From assembly GCA_025698865.1 (NCBI GenBank), contig JAILWQ010000006.1:109250-173249 (forward strand): a stretch of DNA of 64,000 nucleotides, in the 5' to 3' direction. The position numbers and the translations under genes are program-made. This stretch comes from Erythrobacter sp. (GTDB taxonomy: Bacteria; Pseudomonadota; Alphaproteobacteria; Sphingomonadales; Sphingomonadaceae). This document shows positions 10,847 to 19,499 of the stretch, one piece after another (the first letter of the stretch is position 1; every line of letters begins with the position of its first letter). The notes under the pieces were generated by a model. The model saw nothing but the letters and a program-made list of their open reading frames with translations, was not told the DNA's origin and ran no database searches.

Positions 10847-11746
10847 TCAATCGTCGATCGGAGCCGCCCCCGGGGTGCGCCACCAGAGCACCAGCCCCGC
10901 GCCGATGATGATCGCCGCGCCGAGCAGCGTCATGGCGTCCGGGATGTCGGAAAAGATCAGATAGCCGAGCGTGGTCGCCACCAGCATCTGGACATAGGTC
11001 GTCGGCGCGATGGTGGCCGCGCCGGCGCGCTCTGTCGCGAGGTAGGTCAGCCAGTGGGCGCCGGTGGCCGTCCCGGCGACGATCGCGCAGCGGGCTAGCA
11101 CGGTCCAGTCCGGCATTCCGACGGCGAGGAAATCGACGCCGCTGAGATGCCCGACCGTCGCCGCCGCGATCAGGAAGGGCGTGGCGACGATGGCGATGAA
11201 CGCCTGCATCGAAAGGGCGCTGCCCTGCCCCGCGCTCGCCCGGTTGGCGATCACCATCAGCGCGAAGAAGGTGGCGCTGGCAAGCGGCAGCAGCGTCACC
11301 CAGCCCAGCGTCGTGAAATTGGGTCGCAGGATCAGCCCGACCCCGAACAGCGCGGCCAGCGATACCAGCCACACGGCCGGCCGCACCCGCTCGCCCAGCA
11401 GCGGCCCGCTGAACAGGGCGACGATGATCGGGGAGACGAAGGTCAGCGCCATCGCGGTCGCCAGCGGCAGGACGAAGATCGCCGAAAAGAAGCAGATAGT
11501 CGCCCCTGCAAGGCAGAAGCCGCGCGCGAGCTGGAGGAGCGGCCTGCGCGGCCGGAACCCCGCCAGCCCTTCCTTGCGAAAGAGCAGCGCGGACAGGACG
11601 ATCGCGCCGATCGAGAACCGCAAGGCCGCGACGGCGACGGGCGACCAAGCGCCCGCCATGGTCTTCACCACGGCATCGCCGGTCGACAGCAGCGCGAAAC
11701 CGCAGATCGCCAGGGCCAGCCCGCGGCGTTCGTTGTGATCCATCAT
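10847..11746 (-). CDS. DMT superfamily transporter (EamA family)
   Basis: A protein of about 299 residues with ten hydrophobic segments arranged as two EamA repeats, the drug/metabolite transporter fold of inner-membrane exporters. The first repeat begins LALAICGFALLSTGDAVVK. The C-terminus ends in a charged tail after the last helix. Two adjacent ATG codons (11746 and 11743) are the best starts. The upstream extension to 11803 is glycine/arginine-rich and unlike the family. The substrate cannot be inferred; family members export amino acids, nucleosides or drugs. It lies just downstream of glmS on the reverse strand but is not obviously coupled to it. Confidence 0.87.
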   Translation of the reverse strand: MMDHNERRGLALAICGFALLSTGDAVVKTMAGAWSPVAVAALRFSIGAIVLSALLFRKEGLAGFRPRRPLLQLARGFCLAGATICFFSAIFVLPLATAMALTFVSPIIVALFSGPLLGERVRPAVWLVSLAALFGVGLILRPNFTTLGWVTLLPLASATFFALMVIANRASAGQGSALSMQAFIAIVATPFLIAAATVGHLSGVDFLAVGMPDWTVLARCAIVAGTATGAHWLTYLATERAGAATIAPTTYVQMLVATTLGYLIFSDIPDAMTLLGAAIIIGAGLVLWWRTPGAAPIDD

Positions 11747-11952
11747 CGTCTCGTCGATCGCATCAGAAGCGGCGCCGCTAGGCCATCCTCCGCCCCGCGG
11801 CAAGGTTGCCCGCCCTCCGGACAGCGATCGCCATCCCCGCAGCGCTTAGGAAATAATCAAGGTTTCCGAAATATTGACCATCCAACGCAAGCCATGTTTC
11901 GGCACCGCCGGTGACACCCGGCAACACGAGTACGATTTTCGGGGACCTAGTG

Positions 11953-13485
11953 ATGAGCGCATTCGGGCGGAAGAACGGAACCGGGGGAATGAGTTCCGGC
12001 GCTCGTCCGCAATTCGGCGTCGCCAAGCCGATGCGCGGCGGGGCGCCGAACCCGGCCTATGCCAGGCCCGACAAGCCCGAGCCGGTGGGCGGCGACCAGT
12101 TTCCCCCTCTCCCGGACGACAATCGCGACGGCGCCCTGTCGAACCCCGTCACCAGCGAGGCGATGGCGCGCCTGTCCGACCGGGCCAATGCGGTCCACAG
12201 CGGCGAGGCCGAAATCGGCGGTTTCGAGGCGAGCGTCCACAAGATCAAGGAACAGGTGCTCCCGCGCCTGCTCGAGCGTGTCGACCCCGAAGCGGCGGCG
12301 ACGCTGAGCAAGGACGAATTGTCCGAGGAATTCCGCCCGATCATTCTCGAAGTGCTCGCCGAACTGAAGGTCACCCTCAACCGCCGCGAACAGTTCGCGC
12401 TGGAAAAGGTGCTGGTCGACGAGCTTCTGGGCTTCGGTCCGCTGGAGGAGCTGCTCAACGATCCCGATGTCAGCGACATCATGGTCAACGGGCCGGACCA
12501 GACCTATATCGAGAAGAAGGGCAAGCTGGTCATCGCGCCGATCCGGTTCCGCGACGAACAGCACCTCTTCCAGATCGCCCAGCGCATCGTCAATCAGGTC
12601 GGCCGCCGCGTCGACCAGACCACGCCGCTGGCGGACGCACGCCTCAAGGACGGCAGCCGCGTCAACGTGATCGTTCCCCCGCTCTCGCTGCGCGGCACGG
12701 CAATCTCGATCCGCAAGTTCTCCGAAAAGCCGATCACCATCGATATGCTCAAGAATTTCGGTTCGATGAGCGAGCAGATGGCGACCGCGCTGAAGATCGC
12801 CGGTGCCTGCCGCATGAATATCGTCATTTCGGGGGGTACCGGCTCGGGCAAGACGACCATGCTCAACGCCCTGTCGAAGATGATCGACCCGGGCGAGCGC
12901 GTGCTGACCATCGAGGACGCGGCCGAATTGCGCCTGCAACAGCCGCACTGGCTGCCGCTCGAAACCCGCCCGCCCAACCTCGAGGGTCAGGGCGCGATCA
13001 CCATCGGCGATCTCGTGAAGAACGCGCTGCGCATGCGTCCGGACCGCATCATCCTCGGCGAAATTCGCGGCGCGGAGTGTTTCGACCTCCTTGCGGCGAT
13101 GAACACCGGTCACGACGGATCGATGTGCACGCTCCACGCGAACAGCCCGCGCGAATGCCTCGGCCGCATGGAGAACATGATCCTGATGGGCGACATCAAG
13201 ATCCCCAAGGAAGCCATCAGCCGCCAGATCGCGGAAAGCGTCGACCTGATCGTGCAGGTCAAGCGCCTGCGCGACGGGTCGCGTCGCACCACCAACGTCA
13301 CCGAGGTGATCGGCATGGAGGGCGACGTCATCGTGACGCAGGAGCTGTTCAAGTTCGAGTATCTCGAAGAGGGCGACGACGGCCAGATCATGGGCGAGTT
13401 CCGCTCCAGCGGCCTGCGCCCCTACACGCTGGAAAAGGCCCGCCAGTTCGGGTTCGATCAGGCCTATCTCGAGGCCTGCCTCTGA
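11953..13485 (+). CDS. cpaF: CpaF/TadA family secretion ATPase
   Basis: A 510-residue hexameric ATPase of the tight-adherence (Flp pilus) branch of type II/IV secretion. Walker A GGTGSGKTT is at about residues 293-301, the Asp-box/Walker B region RPDRIILGEIRG near 363, and the HANSPRECLGRMENM His-box follows. The N-terminal ~100 residues are low-complexity and probably disordered, typical for CpaF. ATG at 11953 is chosen over an upstream GTG because GGGGACC precedes it and homologues start MSAFG-like. No other cpa/tad genes are adjacent; the TadE/TadG genes lie 33 kb away. It powers assembly of the pilus from the cytoplasmic face. Confidence 0.94.
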   Translation: MSAFGRKNGTGGMSSGARPQFGVAKPMRGGAPNPAYARPDKPEPVGGDQFPPLPDDNRDGALSNPVTSEAMARLSDRANAVHSGEAEIGGFEASVHKIKEQVLPRLLERVDPEAAATLSKDELSEEFRPIILEVLAELKVTLNRREQFALEKVLVDELLGFGPLEELLNDPDVSDIMVNGPDQTYIEKKGKLVIAPIRFRDEQHLFQIAQRIVNQVGRRVDQTTPLADARLKDGSRVNVIVPPLSLRGTAISIRKFSEKPITIDMLKNFGSMSEQMATALKIAGACRMNIVISGGTGSGKTTMLNALSKMIDPGERVLTIEDAAELRLQQPHWLPLETRPPNLEGQGAITIGDLVKNALRMRPDRIILGEIRGAECFDLLAAMNTGHDGSMCTLHANSPRECLGRMENMILMGDIKIPKEAISRQIAESVDLIVQVKRLRDGSRRTTNVTEVIGMEGDVIVTQELFKFEYLEEGDDGQIMGEFRSSGLRPYTLEKARQFGFDQAYLEACL

Positions 13486-13510
13486 TCCGGCGGTAGCTGT
13501 GCCCCGCGGC

Positions 13511-13747
13511 TCAGGCGGCGAGCAGCGCGGGCGCGGCCAGCGCCAGCATTCCGGCTCCCGCGATCGCGGCGAGCAGAAAAACCGGGGTCCACGGCATCCA
13601 TCCGACGCGCTCGATATGGCCGCGCTTCAGCCGGCGGCGGTCCATGAACAGCGCCAGTCCGGCAAAACCGATGAGGCCGAGCGCGGCGATCGTCATGATC
13701 TCCGCATCGCTCGCGAACACCCACGTTTCCTGCAGCCGCGAAATCAT
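13511..13747 (-). CDS. Small two-helix membrane protein, unknown function
   Basis: A 78-residue predicted protein with two hydrophobic segments (about residues 18-35 and 52-75) separated by a strongly basic loop, RRRLKRGH. By the positive-inside rule this places the loop in the cytoplasm. It is convergent with cpaF, ending 25 bases beyond it. There is no clear ribosome-binding site before the ATG, and an internal ATG at codon 18 is an alternative start. I do not recognise a family. The membrane-protein-like composition argues for a real gene rather than a shadow. Confidence 0.5.
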   Translation of the reverse strand: MISRLQETWVFASDAEIMTIAALGLIGFAGLALFMDRRRLKRGHIERVGWMPWTPVFLLAAIAGAGMLALAAPALLAA

Positions 13748-13830
13748 GCGCGTCGATATAGGTCACGGGAACCAAATGGACCAGAACGTGTTCGCCAATC
13801 ATCAGTTCGAGTTTTGAAAAGGAACCAAAG

Positions 13831-13956
13831 ATGCGTAAATTCGTGATGGCAATGGGTCTGGCCGCGCTCACTCTGACCGCTTCCGCTTGCAACACCGTGC
13901 GCGGTGCCGGAAACGATATCGAGTCGGCAGCGAATACAGTCGACGACGCGATCTGA
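13831..13956 (+). CDS. Entericidin A/B-family small lipoprotein
   Basis: A 41-residue protein: a basic start (MRKF), a hydrophobic core and lipobox LTASAC, then NTVRGAGNDIESAANTV. This closely matches entericidin-type lipoproteins, which carry CNTxxGxGxDI after the lipidated Cys. AAAGGAACC is placed correctly before the ATG. A strong terminator follows 25 bases after the stop, so it is probably a single-gene transcript. Entericidins are stress or stationary-phase lipoproteins that in enterobacteria form a toxin/antidote-like pair; only one copy is seen here. In alphaproteobacteria the role is not established. Confidence 0.9.
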   Translation: MRKFVMAMGLAALTLTASACNTVRGAGNDIESAANTVDDAI

Positions 13957-13980
13957 CTTTTCGAATGGTTTTAACGAAAG

Positions 13981-14005
13981 CGCCCGCCATTGGCGGGCGT
14001 TTTTT
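13981..14005 (+). terminator. Rho-independent terminator after the entericidin-like gene
   Basis: A perfect 8-base stem (CGCCCGCC / GGCGGGCG) with a 3-base loop is followed immediately by six T residues. It lies 25 bases after the lipoprotein stop and 10 bases before the convergent DUF938 gene's end. On the reverse strand the hairpin is followed by CTTTCG rather than a T run, so termination of the opposing gene would be weaker. Confidence 0.92.
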
Positions 14006-14015
14006 GTATCTGCCG

Positions 14016-14609
14016 TCAGGTGCGGCGATAGATCAGCATCACGTTGTTGGCGGGCATGACATATCGCGCCGTGCGCTCAAATCCGTTGCTTCGGGCCAGT
14101 TCATCGACCGCTTCGGCCCGCCGCAAGCCCCATGACGGATTGCGTGCGCGAAGGCTCTGATCGAATGCAAGGTTCGAAGGCGCAGTTTCCATCTCCTGTT
14201 CCACATAGGGTCCGTAAAGGATGACGGGCGATTCCGGGTCGAGCATCGCGGCCGCATGGCCGAAAAGACCGACCGTCGCTTCCCATGGGCTGATATGGAC
14301 CATGTTGATGCACAGAACCGCATCGGCTTTGGCGAGCGAATAGCGCGAGGCGCTGGCATCGAATGCGATGGCGGGCCGTAGATTGTCCAGTCCTGCCTCC
14401 GCCGCGTAGGCATCGATCGAAGCGAGCGCCGAGCGATCGAGATCGCTGGGCTGCCAGTCGAGATGCGGGAAGGTTCTGGCGAAGAACACAGCGTGTTGCC
14501 CCGTCCCGCTGGCGACTTCGAGCACCAGGCCACGCGGCGGGAGCTCCTTCCTCAAGATCGCTGCGATCGGCGCGGAATTACGAGCGGTGGCGGGCGCATC
14601 GCGCTTCAT
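14016..14609 (-). CDS. DUF938 family SAM-dependent methyltransferase-like protein
   Basis: A 197-residue protein of the DUF938 family. It begins MKRDAPATARNSAPIAAILR and has the class I methyltransferase glycine motif EVASGTGQH (~residues 30-38) with an acidic residue (PSDLD) at the end of strand 2. INMVHISPWEA is the family's conserved motif IV-like segment. The fold predicts S-adenosylmethionine binding; the substrate is unknown. It sits just upstream, in transcription terms downstream, of the dGTPase-like gene on the same strand with a 45-base gap, so co-transcription is possible. Confidence 0.88.
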   Translation of the reverse strand: MKRDAPATARNSAPIAAILRKELPPRGLVLEVASGTGQHAVFFARTFPHLDWQPSDLDRSALASIDAYAAEAGLDNLRPAIAFDASASRYSLAKADAVLCINMVHISPWEATVGLFGHAAAMLDPESPVILYGPYVEQEMETAPSNLAFDQSLRARNPSWGLRRAEAVDELARSNGFERTARYVMPANNVMLIYRRT

Positions 14610-14654
14610 TTCAGTTGAGTTTCCCGGCGCGCGGGGTCGATCTGGTGCGGTAAA

Positions 14655-15815
14655 TCAGACATTGCTCAGCCCCTCAGGCGCCTCGCCATGGATGATGCGG
14701 CATTGCTCGATCGCGTAGCGGTCGGTCATCCCGGCGATGAAGTCGCAGATATGGCGGCTGCGTTCCGGATCTTCGGCGGGCAATTCGGCGCGCCATTCGG
14801 GCGGCAGCATCCGCGCGTCCTCGCGGTAGGCGGAAAACAGGCGGGCGACGACATCGCGGGCGCGGTCCGCCGTCTCGAGCTGTTCGGGGTGGTAGTAGAG
14901 ATTGGCGTACATGAACGCCTTCAGCTCCCGCTCCTGCGCAGCCATGGCAGGCGAGAAGCCGGCGATCTGGCGCCCTGCCCCGCGAACCTCCTCGACACTG
15001 GTCAGCCCCATGGCCTGCTCCCGCGTATGGGCGATGACGTCGTTCACCATAATCCCGATCTGCGACCGGATCAGCTCGCGCAGCTGACGATCGCGCGGGG
15101 CGGCGGGGAAGCGGCGCTCGACCTCGCGCCACTGGTCGGCCACGAAATCGAGCACCAGCAGCTGGTCGAGATCGAGGTAGCCCGCGCGCAGGCCGTCGTC
15201 GATGTCGTGATTGTCATAGGCGATGTCGTCCGCGACATTGGCGATCTGCGCTTCGAGCGAGGGCCACTGGTCGAGCGTCAGGGGATAGGCCGCGTCGATC
15301 TCGGCGAGCGCCCAGTTGGGGCGGGCGACCGGGCCGTTGTGCTTGGCCATCCCCTCCAGTGTCTCCCAGGTGAGGTTGAGACCGTCATGCCCGGGATAGG
15401 GGCTCTCGATCCGCGTCAGCGTTCGCAGGCCGTGCGCATTGTGATCGTAGCCGCCGGCATGAGCCATGGCATCGGACAGCGCGGCCTCGCCCGCATGGCC
15501 GAAGGGTGGATGGCCGATATCGTGCGCGAGGCTGAGCGCTTCGGTCAGATCCTCGTCCAGCCCCAGCGTCCGCGCAAGGACGCGGGCGATCTGCGACACT
15601 TCGAGGCTGTGGGTCAGCCGGGTGCGGTAATGGTCGCCGTCGGGCGAGACGAAGACCTGCGTCTTGGAGCGCAGGCGGCGGAAGGCGATCGAGTGGATGA
15701 TCCGGTCGCGGTCGCGCTGGAACTCGCTGCGCGGCCCGCGAACGCTGCCCTGCTCGGTGGCGAATTCGCGTCCGCGCGATCGGGCGGGGTCACTGGCGTA
15801 AGGGGCACGGTCCAT
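14655..15815 (-). CDS. Deoxyguanosinetriphosphate triphosphohydrolase-like protein (HD domain)
   Basis: A 386-residue HD-superfamily phosphohydrolase. The dGTPase pattern is clear: FRRLRSKTQVF, then RLTHSLEVSQIAR (His ligand) and LAHDIGHPPFGHAGE (the HD pair), with DDIAYDNHDIDDG further on. The enzymes hydrolyse dNTPs to deoxynucleosides plus triphosphate and help control dNTP pools; some restrict phage replication. The length agrees with the alphaproteobacterial dgt-like group, shorter than the ~500-residue E. coli Dgt, so the nucleotide preference may be broader. Confidence 0.94.
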   Translation of the reverse strand: MDRAPYASDPARSRGREFATEQGSVRGPRSEFQRDRDRIIHSIAFRRLRSKTQVFVSPDGDHYRTRLTHSLEVSQIARVLARTLGLDEDLTEALSLAHDIGHPPFGHAGEAALSDAMAHAGGYDHNAHGLRTLTRIESPYPGHDGLNLTWETLEGMAKHNGPVARPNWALAEIDAAYPLTLDQWPSLEAQIANVADDIAYDNHDIDDGLRAGYLDLDQLLVLDFVADQWREVERRFPAAPRDRQLRELIRSQIGIMVNDVIAHTREQAMGLTSVEEVRGAGRQIAGFSPAMAAQERELKAFMYANLYYHPEQLETADRARDVVARLFSAYREDARMLPPEWRAELPAEDPERSRHICDFIAGMTDRYAIEQCRIIHGEAPEGLSNV

Positions 15816-15902
15816 CGGGCGCGACGCCTATGAGAGCCGCCCATGCCGGGCAACGTGAACAGATTGGCAACCCGGCGGTGTTCCCCCAACCGATGCGGGG
15901 GA

Positions 15903-16595
15903 TCAGCCGGCCATGATCCAGTCCGCCGCCGCCTGGCTGTGGATCTCGGTGGTGTCGAACACGGGCAGCACGTTGGCATCGGTGTCGACGACCAGAGCCA
16001 GTTCGGTGCAGGCGAGCACGATCGCCTCCGCCCCGGCCTGTTCCTTACGGGTGATGATCGTCTTGAGCGCGCGTTCGGCATCGCGGCTGACCTTGCCCAG
16101 CATCAGCTCCTTGTAGATGATCGAATCGACCATCTCGACATCCTCCATGTCGGGGGGGAGCAGGTCGACGCCGTGCGCGACCAGACGCTGGCGGAAGAAG
16201 CTCTCGGTCATCACCGAGCGGGTGCCGAGCAGGGCGGCGCTCTTCGTCTCGCGGGCTTCCATGGCCTTGCCGGTTTCCTCCGCCACGTGGATCAGCGGGA
16301 TGGAGACCATTTCGGCCAGCCGGTCATAGACGCGGTGCATCGAATTGGCGCAGATCACCAGCCCTTCGGCCCCGGCGCTTTCCAGCCGCTGCGCGCTTTC
16401 GCCGAGGATGGAGACGGCGCGGTCCCAGCCTTCCTCGTCATGCACGGCATAGAGCTGGCTGTAATCGAGGCTTTCGATCAGCAGAGGTGCGCTAGAGGTG
16501 GGCGAGCGCTCTTTCTGCACGAGCTTGTTGATGCGTTCGTAGTAGGCGCGGGTCGAAACCCAGCTCAAGCCGCCGATCAATCCAAGTTTCCGCAA
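15903..16595 (-). CDS. Aspartate/glutamate racemase family protein
   Basis: A 230-residue member of the two-cysteine racemase family. LGLIGGLSWVST at the start, the first catalytic segment VICANSMHRV (~residue 83) and the second VLACTEL (~residue 195) are present. This is the YgeA-like pattern, so racemization of aspartate, glutamate or another amino acid is likely. The start is assigned to TTG at 16595, preceded by GAAGGGA with nine-base spacing; no ATG in frame fits the conserved N-terminus. It stands alone. A 34-bp repeat shared with the folP leader lies ~165 bases upstream. Confidence 0.88.
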   Translation of the reverse strand: MRKLGLIGGLSWVSTRAYYERINKLVQKERSPTSSAPLLIESLDYSQLYAVHDEEGWDRAVSILGESAQRLESAGAEGLVICANSMHRVYDRLAEMVSIPLIHVAEETGKAMEARETKSAALLGTRSVMTESFFRQRLVAHGVDLLPPDMEDVEMVDSIIYKELMLGKVSRDAERALKTIITRKEQAGAEAIVLACTELALVVDTDANVLPVFDTTEIHSQAAADWIMAG

Positions 16596-16884
16596 GGCCG
16601 CGCGTCCCTTCCCTGTTGACGTGTGCCGCACGCCGCAGGGCGCGCCTCTTGGTGGGGTCGTTATCGTGTTCGGAAGGCAACGGCCATCGCCGCGCCCGGT
16701 TCCTCCCCATCTCCGGTCGACCCCGCCGACCGGCACCGGTTCAGTTTCGACCATGCCATGCTGAACGGTGTTACAGGTGTTACACTGTCCGGAAGCGGAA
16801 AGTTCGCGCTGTCCGGTCGGCCAGCACCCACCCGCGCCGAACGAATCTCGACCGGCCTAGCACTCGCGGGCCGTGTAGGAAAAT
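16596..16884. other. Intergenic region containing one copy of a dispersed repeat
   Basis: There is no convincing gene in these 289 bases. Reading frames that cross it are arginine-rich shadows. The notable content is the repeat at 16760-16793. The region is upstream of the racemase and downstream of the diheme cytochrome gene, both on the reverse strand. Confidence 0.6.
16760..16793 (-). repeat. 34-bp dispersed repeat, copy 1
   Basis: This segment contains the 9-mer GGTGTTACA twice in direct tandem and is flanked by GCTGAAC and GTCCGGA. It matches 26106-26139 at 33 of 34 positions. Both copies lie upstream of reverse-strand genes and have the same orientation relative to them, which suggests either a regulator-binding site or a genome-wide repeat family. 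Here it lies 165 bases upstream of the racemase start. Confidence 0.8.
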
Positions 16885-17901
16885 CTAGCTCGCGGGCATC
16901 CCGGCGATCCAGCGCCGCACCACGGCCAGCCCGTCCTCGTCCACGGTCGACTTGCCGAGTTCGGGCATGGCGACGCCCGGCTCCACGCTGTCCATCCGGT
17001 AGGTCAGGATGGAATCGTCCGGGCGGCCGGGGACGACGGCGAATTCGTGCCCGCCCGACCCGCGCCCGGCGGCGACCGGCCGCTTGAAGACGCCGAGCGC
17101 CTGCCGGTCCTCCTGCTCCCAGCGCAGGTCCAGCCCGCTGTTCGAGGCGGTCGCGTTCGGCCGGTGGCAATGGGCGCAATTGACGTCGAGATAGGCGCGC
17201 GCGGCCGCTTCTGCCGGAACGCTCGCCCGGTCTTCCCAGCGCGGCATGGTGTCGCTGCTTGCGGGCATGGCGGCGAGATGCCGCGCTGGGACCATGTCCT
17301 GCAACCAGTCCTGCGACAGATTGCGCGCCTTGGGACCGATCGGCACCACCGCGCCCTGAAGCCCGTGGCATTCCTTGCACTGGTTCTTGTTGGGGATCCG
17401 GTAGCTGATCCGTTCGCCCGCAGGCGTCGTTACCTCCCTGCGCCCGCCGACCACGGCCAGCGTCGCCTCGGTCTGTTCCTCGTTCCAGATATAGGGCAGC
17501 GCCAGCCAGCCATCGGCCCGGTGCAGCAGCACGCGTGTCTCGATCAGGCGGCGATCCGCGCCCTCGCCAAAGGCAAAGGTCTTGATGAGCGCGCCGCCGA
17601 CCGGAATGTCGAGCAGCCCCTCGCCCTGCGCCGCGATCTGCGCCCCTTGCGGCACATAGACGAAGCGCAGCTTTTCCGCCCCGTCGGAAAACAGCGGGGT
17701 GTTGAGGCGATAGGGGATCACATTGCGCGCCGGAACCTGCGCCGCGGCATCGGCGAAGAAGCCGTATTCCGAAAGGCTGCGCGGCATCCCCTCGCCCGTC
17801 ACTGCCTCGTCCGACACCGCGCCGGGCGGCGTGGCGCGGACCGCCATGGCGCCCGCGAGCGACAGTGCCGCCGCAGCGAGGATGGCGCGGCCCCGCTTCA
17901 T
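16885..17901 (-). CDS. SO2930/HNE_0200-family diheme c-type cytochrome
   Basis: A 338-residue exported protein with an N-terminal signal peptide (MKRGRAILAAAALSLAGAMAVRA) and two c-heme motifs, CKECH (~residue 168) and CAHCH (~residue 240). FFADAAAQVPARNVIPYRLNTPLFSDGA is typical of the HNE_0200-type family. It should be a periplasmic electron carrier or oxidase partner. Its ATG overlaps the stop of the upstream beta-helix gene (ATGA), and this cytochrome/beta-helix pairing is a recurrent conserved couple in marine proteobacteria. The biochemical role of the pair is unknown. An upstream extension of the frame is arginine-rich and rejected. Confidence 0.88.
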   Translation of the reverse strand: MKRGRAILAAAALSLAGAMAVRATPPGAVSDEAVTGEGMPRSLSEYGFFADAAAQVPARNVIPYRLNTPLFSDGAEKLRFVYVPQGAQIAAQGEGLLDIPVGGALIKTFAFGEGADRRLIETRVLLHRADGWLALPYIWNEEQTEATLAVVGGRREVTTPAGERISYRIPNKNQCKECHGLQGAVVPIGPKARNLSQDWLQDMVPARHLAAMPASSDTMPRWEDRASVPAEAAARAYLDVNCAHCHRPNATASNSGLDLRWEQEDRQALGVFKRPVAAGRGSGGHEFAVVPGRPDDSILTYRMDSVEPGVAMPELGKSTVDEDGLAVVRRWIAGMPAS

Positions 17902-19115
17902 CCCAGACGGTCCTCGAGTTCGGGCGGCGCGCCGATACCGCTGTCGTCCCAGCCGGCATCGGCGGGGGCGGGAACCTTGAGCGGCGCCGGGTTCGCCTCT
18001 CCGTAAGCCTGCCCCGGCCGGGTCAGGCCGAGCGTCCAGCCGGCCACGCCCTCGGCCACGCGCAGGCCCGTGCCGCCTTGCGCGTTCCCGTCCCACAGGA
18101 CCGGCGGCAGCGATCCGCCGAATGCCGCCAGCAGCCGGTCCGCGCCATCGAGCTGCGGTTCGTAGCCGTTGCGGCCGAACACGTTCTCGCCCACCGCGAC
18201 GTTGCGGGCATAGGGATTGTAGCGCTCGTCATCGAAGGGCTGGGTGTAGGCGATCACCATCACTCCGGCGGTGGGATTGCCGTCCACCACATTGCCTTCG
18301 ATCGCGACATTCTCGTTCGCCATCACCAGGATGCCGGTGCCGCGCCGTACGCTGGCGACGATGTTGCCGGGCGGCGCGAAATTGGCGGTGTCGTTGGCGA
18401 CCACCAGATTGCGGCGCACGACCACGTTGCCCCCGCCCATCACCGGCAGGCTGGGCAGGTCGAACACCAGTATGCCGCCGGTGTTGCGGGTGGCGAGATT
18501 GTTCTCGACCAGCGCGTTGCGGCTGTTCTCGATCTCGATCCCGGCGACATTGGCCTCGGCGATGGAATTGCGCACGGTGATGCGGTCGGACTGGCCGACA
18601 TAGATGCCGGCATCGGATGCGCCCGAGACCTTCACCCCGTCGATCAGCACGCCCTGACTCTCGACCGGATAGATGCCGTAGGCCCCGTTCCCCGCATCCG
18701 GTCCGTTGGTCCAAGTGACGCGGATGCGGTGATAGACGATATTGTCCGCGCCCTTGGACTTCACCCCGTCGCCCTTGGGGTTCTCCAGCGCGAAATCGCG
18801 CAGGGTGACATTGTCGGAAGTGACGAGGAAGCCCTCGCCCGCGCCCGCCTGTCCGGTGAAGTCGAGCACGGTGCCGTCCATCCCGGCGCCGCGCACGGTC
18901 ACCCCGTCGACATCGAGGCTGAGCCCGTCGGTCAGTTCGTAACGACCCGCCCCGATCACGATCTCGTCGCCCGGTTCGGCCAGGATCAGCGCCTCCTGCA
19001 AGCGCTCCTGCGCGCCTTCGCCCGGCGCGATCGTATGTGTCGCTGCCAGAACGGGGGCAGCAGCCAGCGGCGATGCGGCCACGAGCAATGCGGCTATCGT
19101 CGGTTTGCGGACCAT
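17898..19115 (-). CDS. Parallel beta-helix repeat protein, exported
   Basis: A 405-residue protein with a signal peptide (MVRKPTIAALLVAASPLAAAPVLA) followed by a right-handed parallel beta-helix. Repeated short turns such as NVTLRDFALEN, GVLIDGVKVSG, RITVRNSIAEANVAGIEIENS and NALVENNLATRNTGGILVF mark the coils. The fold is shared with polysaccharide lyases and carbohydrate-binding proteins, but no lyase active site was recognised. It is translationally coupled to the following diheme cytochrome gene, so the two likely act together in the periplasm. ATG at 19115 is preferred over one seven codons upstream because it starts the signal peptide. Confidence 0.87.
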   Translation of the reverse strand: MVRKPTIAALLVAASPLAAAPVLAATHTIAPGEGAQERLQEALILAEPGDEIVIGAGRYELTDGLSLDVDGVTVRGAGMDGTVLDFTGQAGAGEGFLVTSDNVTLRDFALENPKGDGVKSKGADNIVYHRIRVTWTNGPDAGNGAYGIYPVESQGVLIDGVKVSGASDAGIYVGQSDRITVRNSIAEANVAGIEIENSRNALVENNLATRNTGGILVFDLPSLPVMGGGNVVVRRNLVVANDTANFAPPGNIVASVRRGTGILVMANENVAIEGNVVDGNPTAGVMVIAYTQPFDDERYNPYARNVAVGENVFGRNGYEPQLDGADRLLAAFGGSLPPVLWDGNAQGGTGLRVAEGVAGWTLGLTRPGQAYGEANPAPLKVPAPADAGWDDSGIGAPPELEDRLG

Positions 19116-19181
19116 GTCACTCTCCCTCCACGACATTCTGCCTGAAGAGGGCGCGAAAGCAAGCGGCCTGTTTGGTGCGCC

Positions 19182-19499
19182 CTAGCTGGCGAGCCCAGTG
19201 GCGCAGAGCGCGGCGGAGGAGGAGGTCACCGCCACCACCTCGGCATCGCCGACCCGGCGCACGCGGGCGAGATAATCGCCGATCGAACTCGGCTCGCGTT
19301 CGCGCGCGCCGGTCTTCAACCGTTCGAGCTTCTTGAGCTGGTCAATCGTCAGCCGATCGACCATCCGGCCGGCCATGCAGTCGGAGACCCGCTCTCCCAG
19401 CCCCGCCTCGACCAGCGCGGACCGCACCCGGCTTTCGGCGATGGTCTGGACGCAGCCGGTTGCGAGGATGGCCGCGCCGAGGATCAGGGCACCGCGCAT
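19182..19499 (-). CDS. Small putative lipoprotein coupled to pntB
   Basis: A 105-residue protein with a lipoprotein signal: MRGALILGAAILATGC, lipobox ATGC at residue 16. The mature part is mixed and helical (RVSDCMAGRMVDRLTIDQLKKLERL), with two further Cys residues. Its start codon shares one base with the pntB stop (TGATG), so it is the last gene of that transcript. I do not recognise a family. The second half ends with a small-residue-rich tail. A link to transhydrogenase function is only implied by position. Confidence 0.75.
   Translation of the reverse strand: MRGALILGAAILATGCVQTIAESRVRSALVEAGLGERVSDCMAGRMVDRLTIDQLKKLERLKTGAREREPSSIGDYLARVRRVGDAEVVAVTSSSAALCATGLAS

Noticed and set aside
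16660..17960. Long frames overlapping the diheme cytochrome gene
   Set aside because: They lack heme motifs, are arginine-rich, and lie in alternative frames of a well-supported gene.
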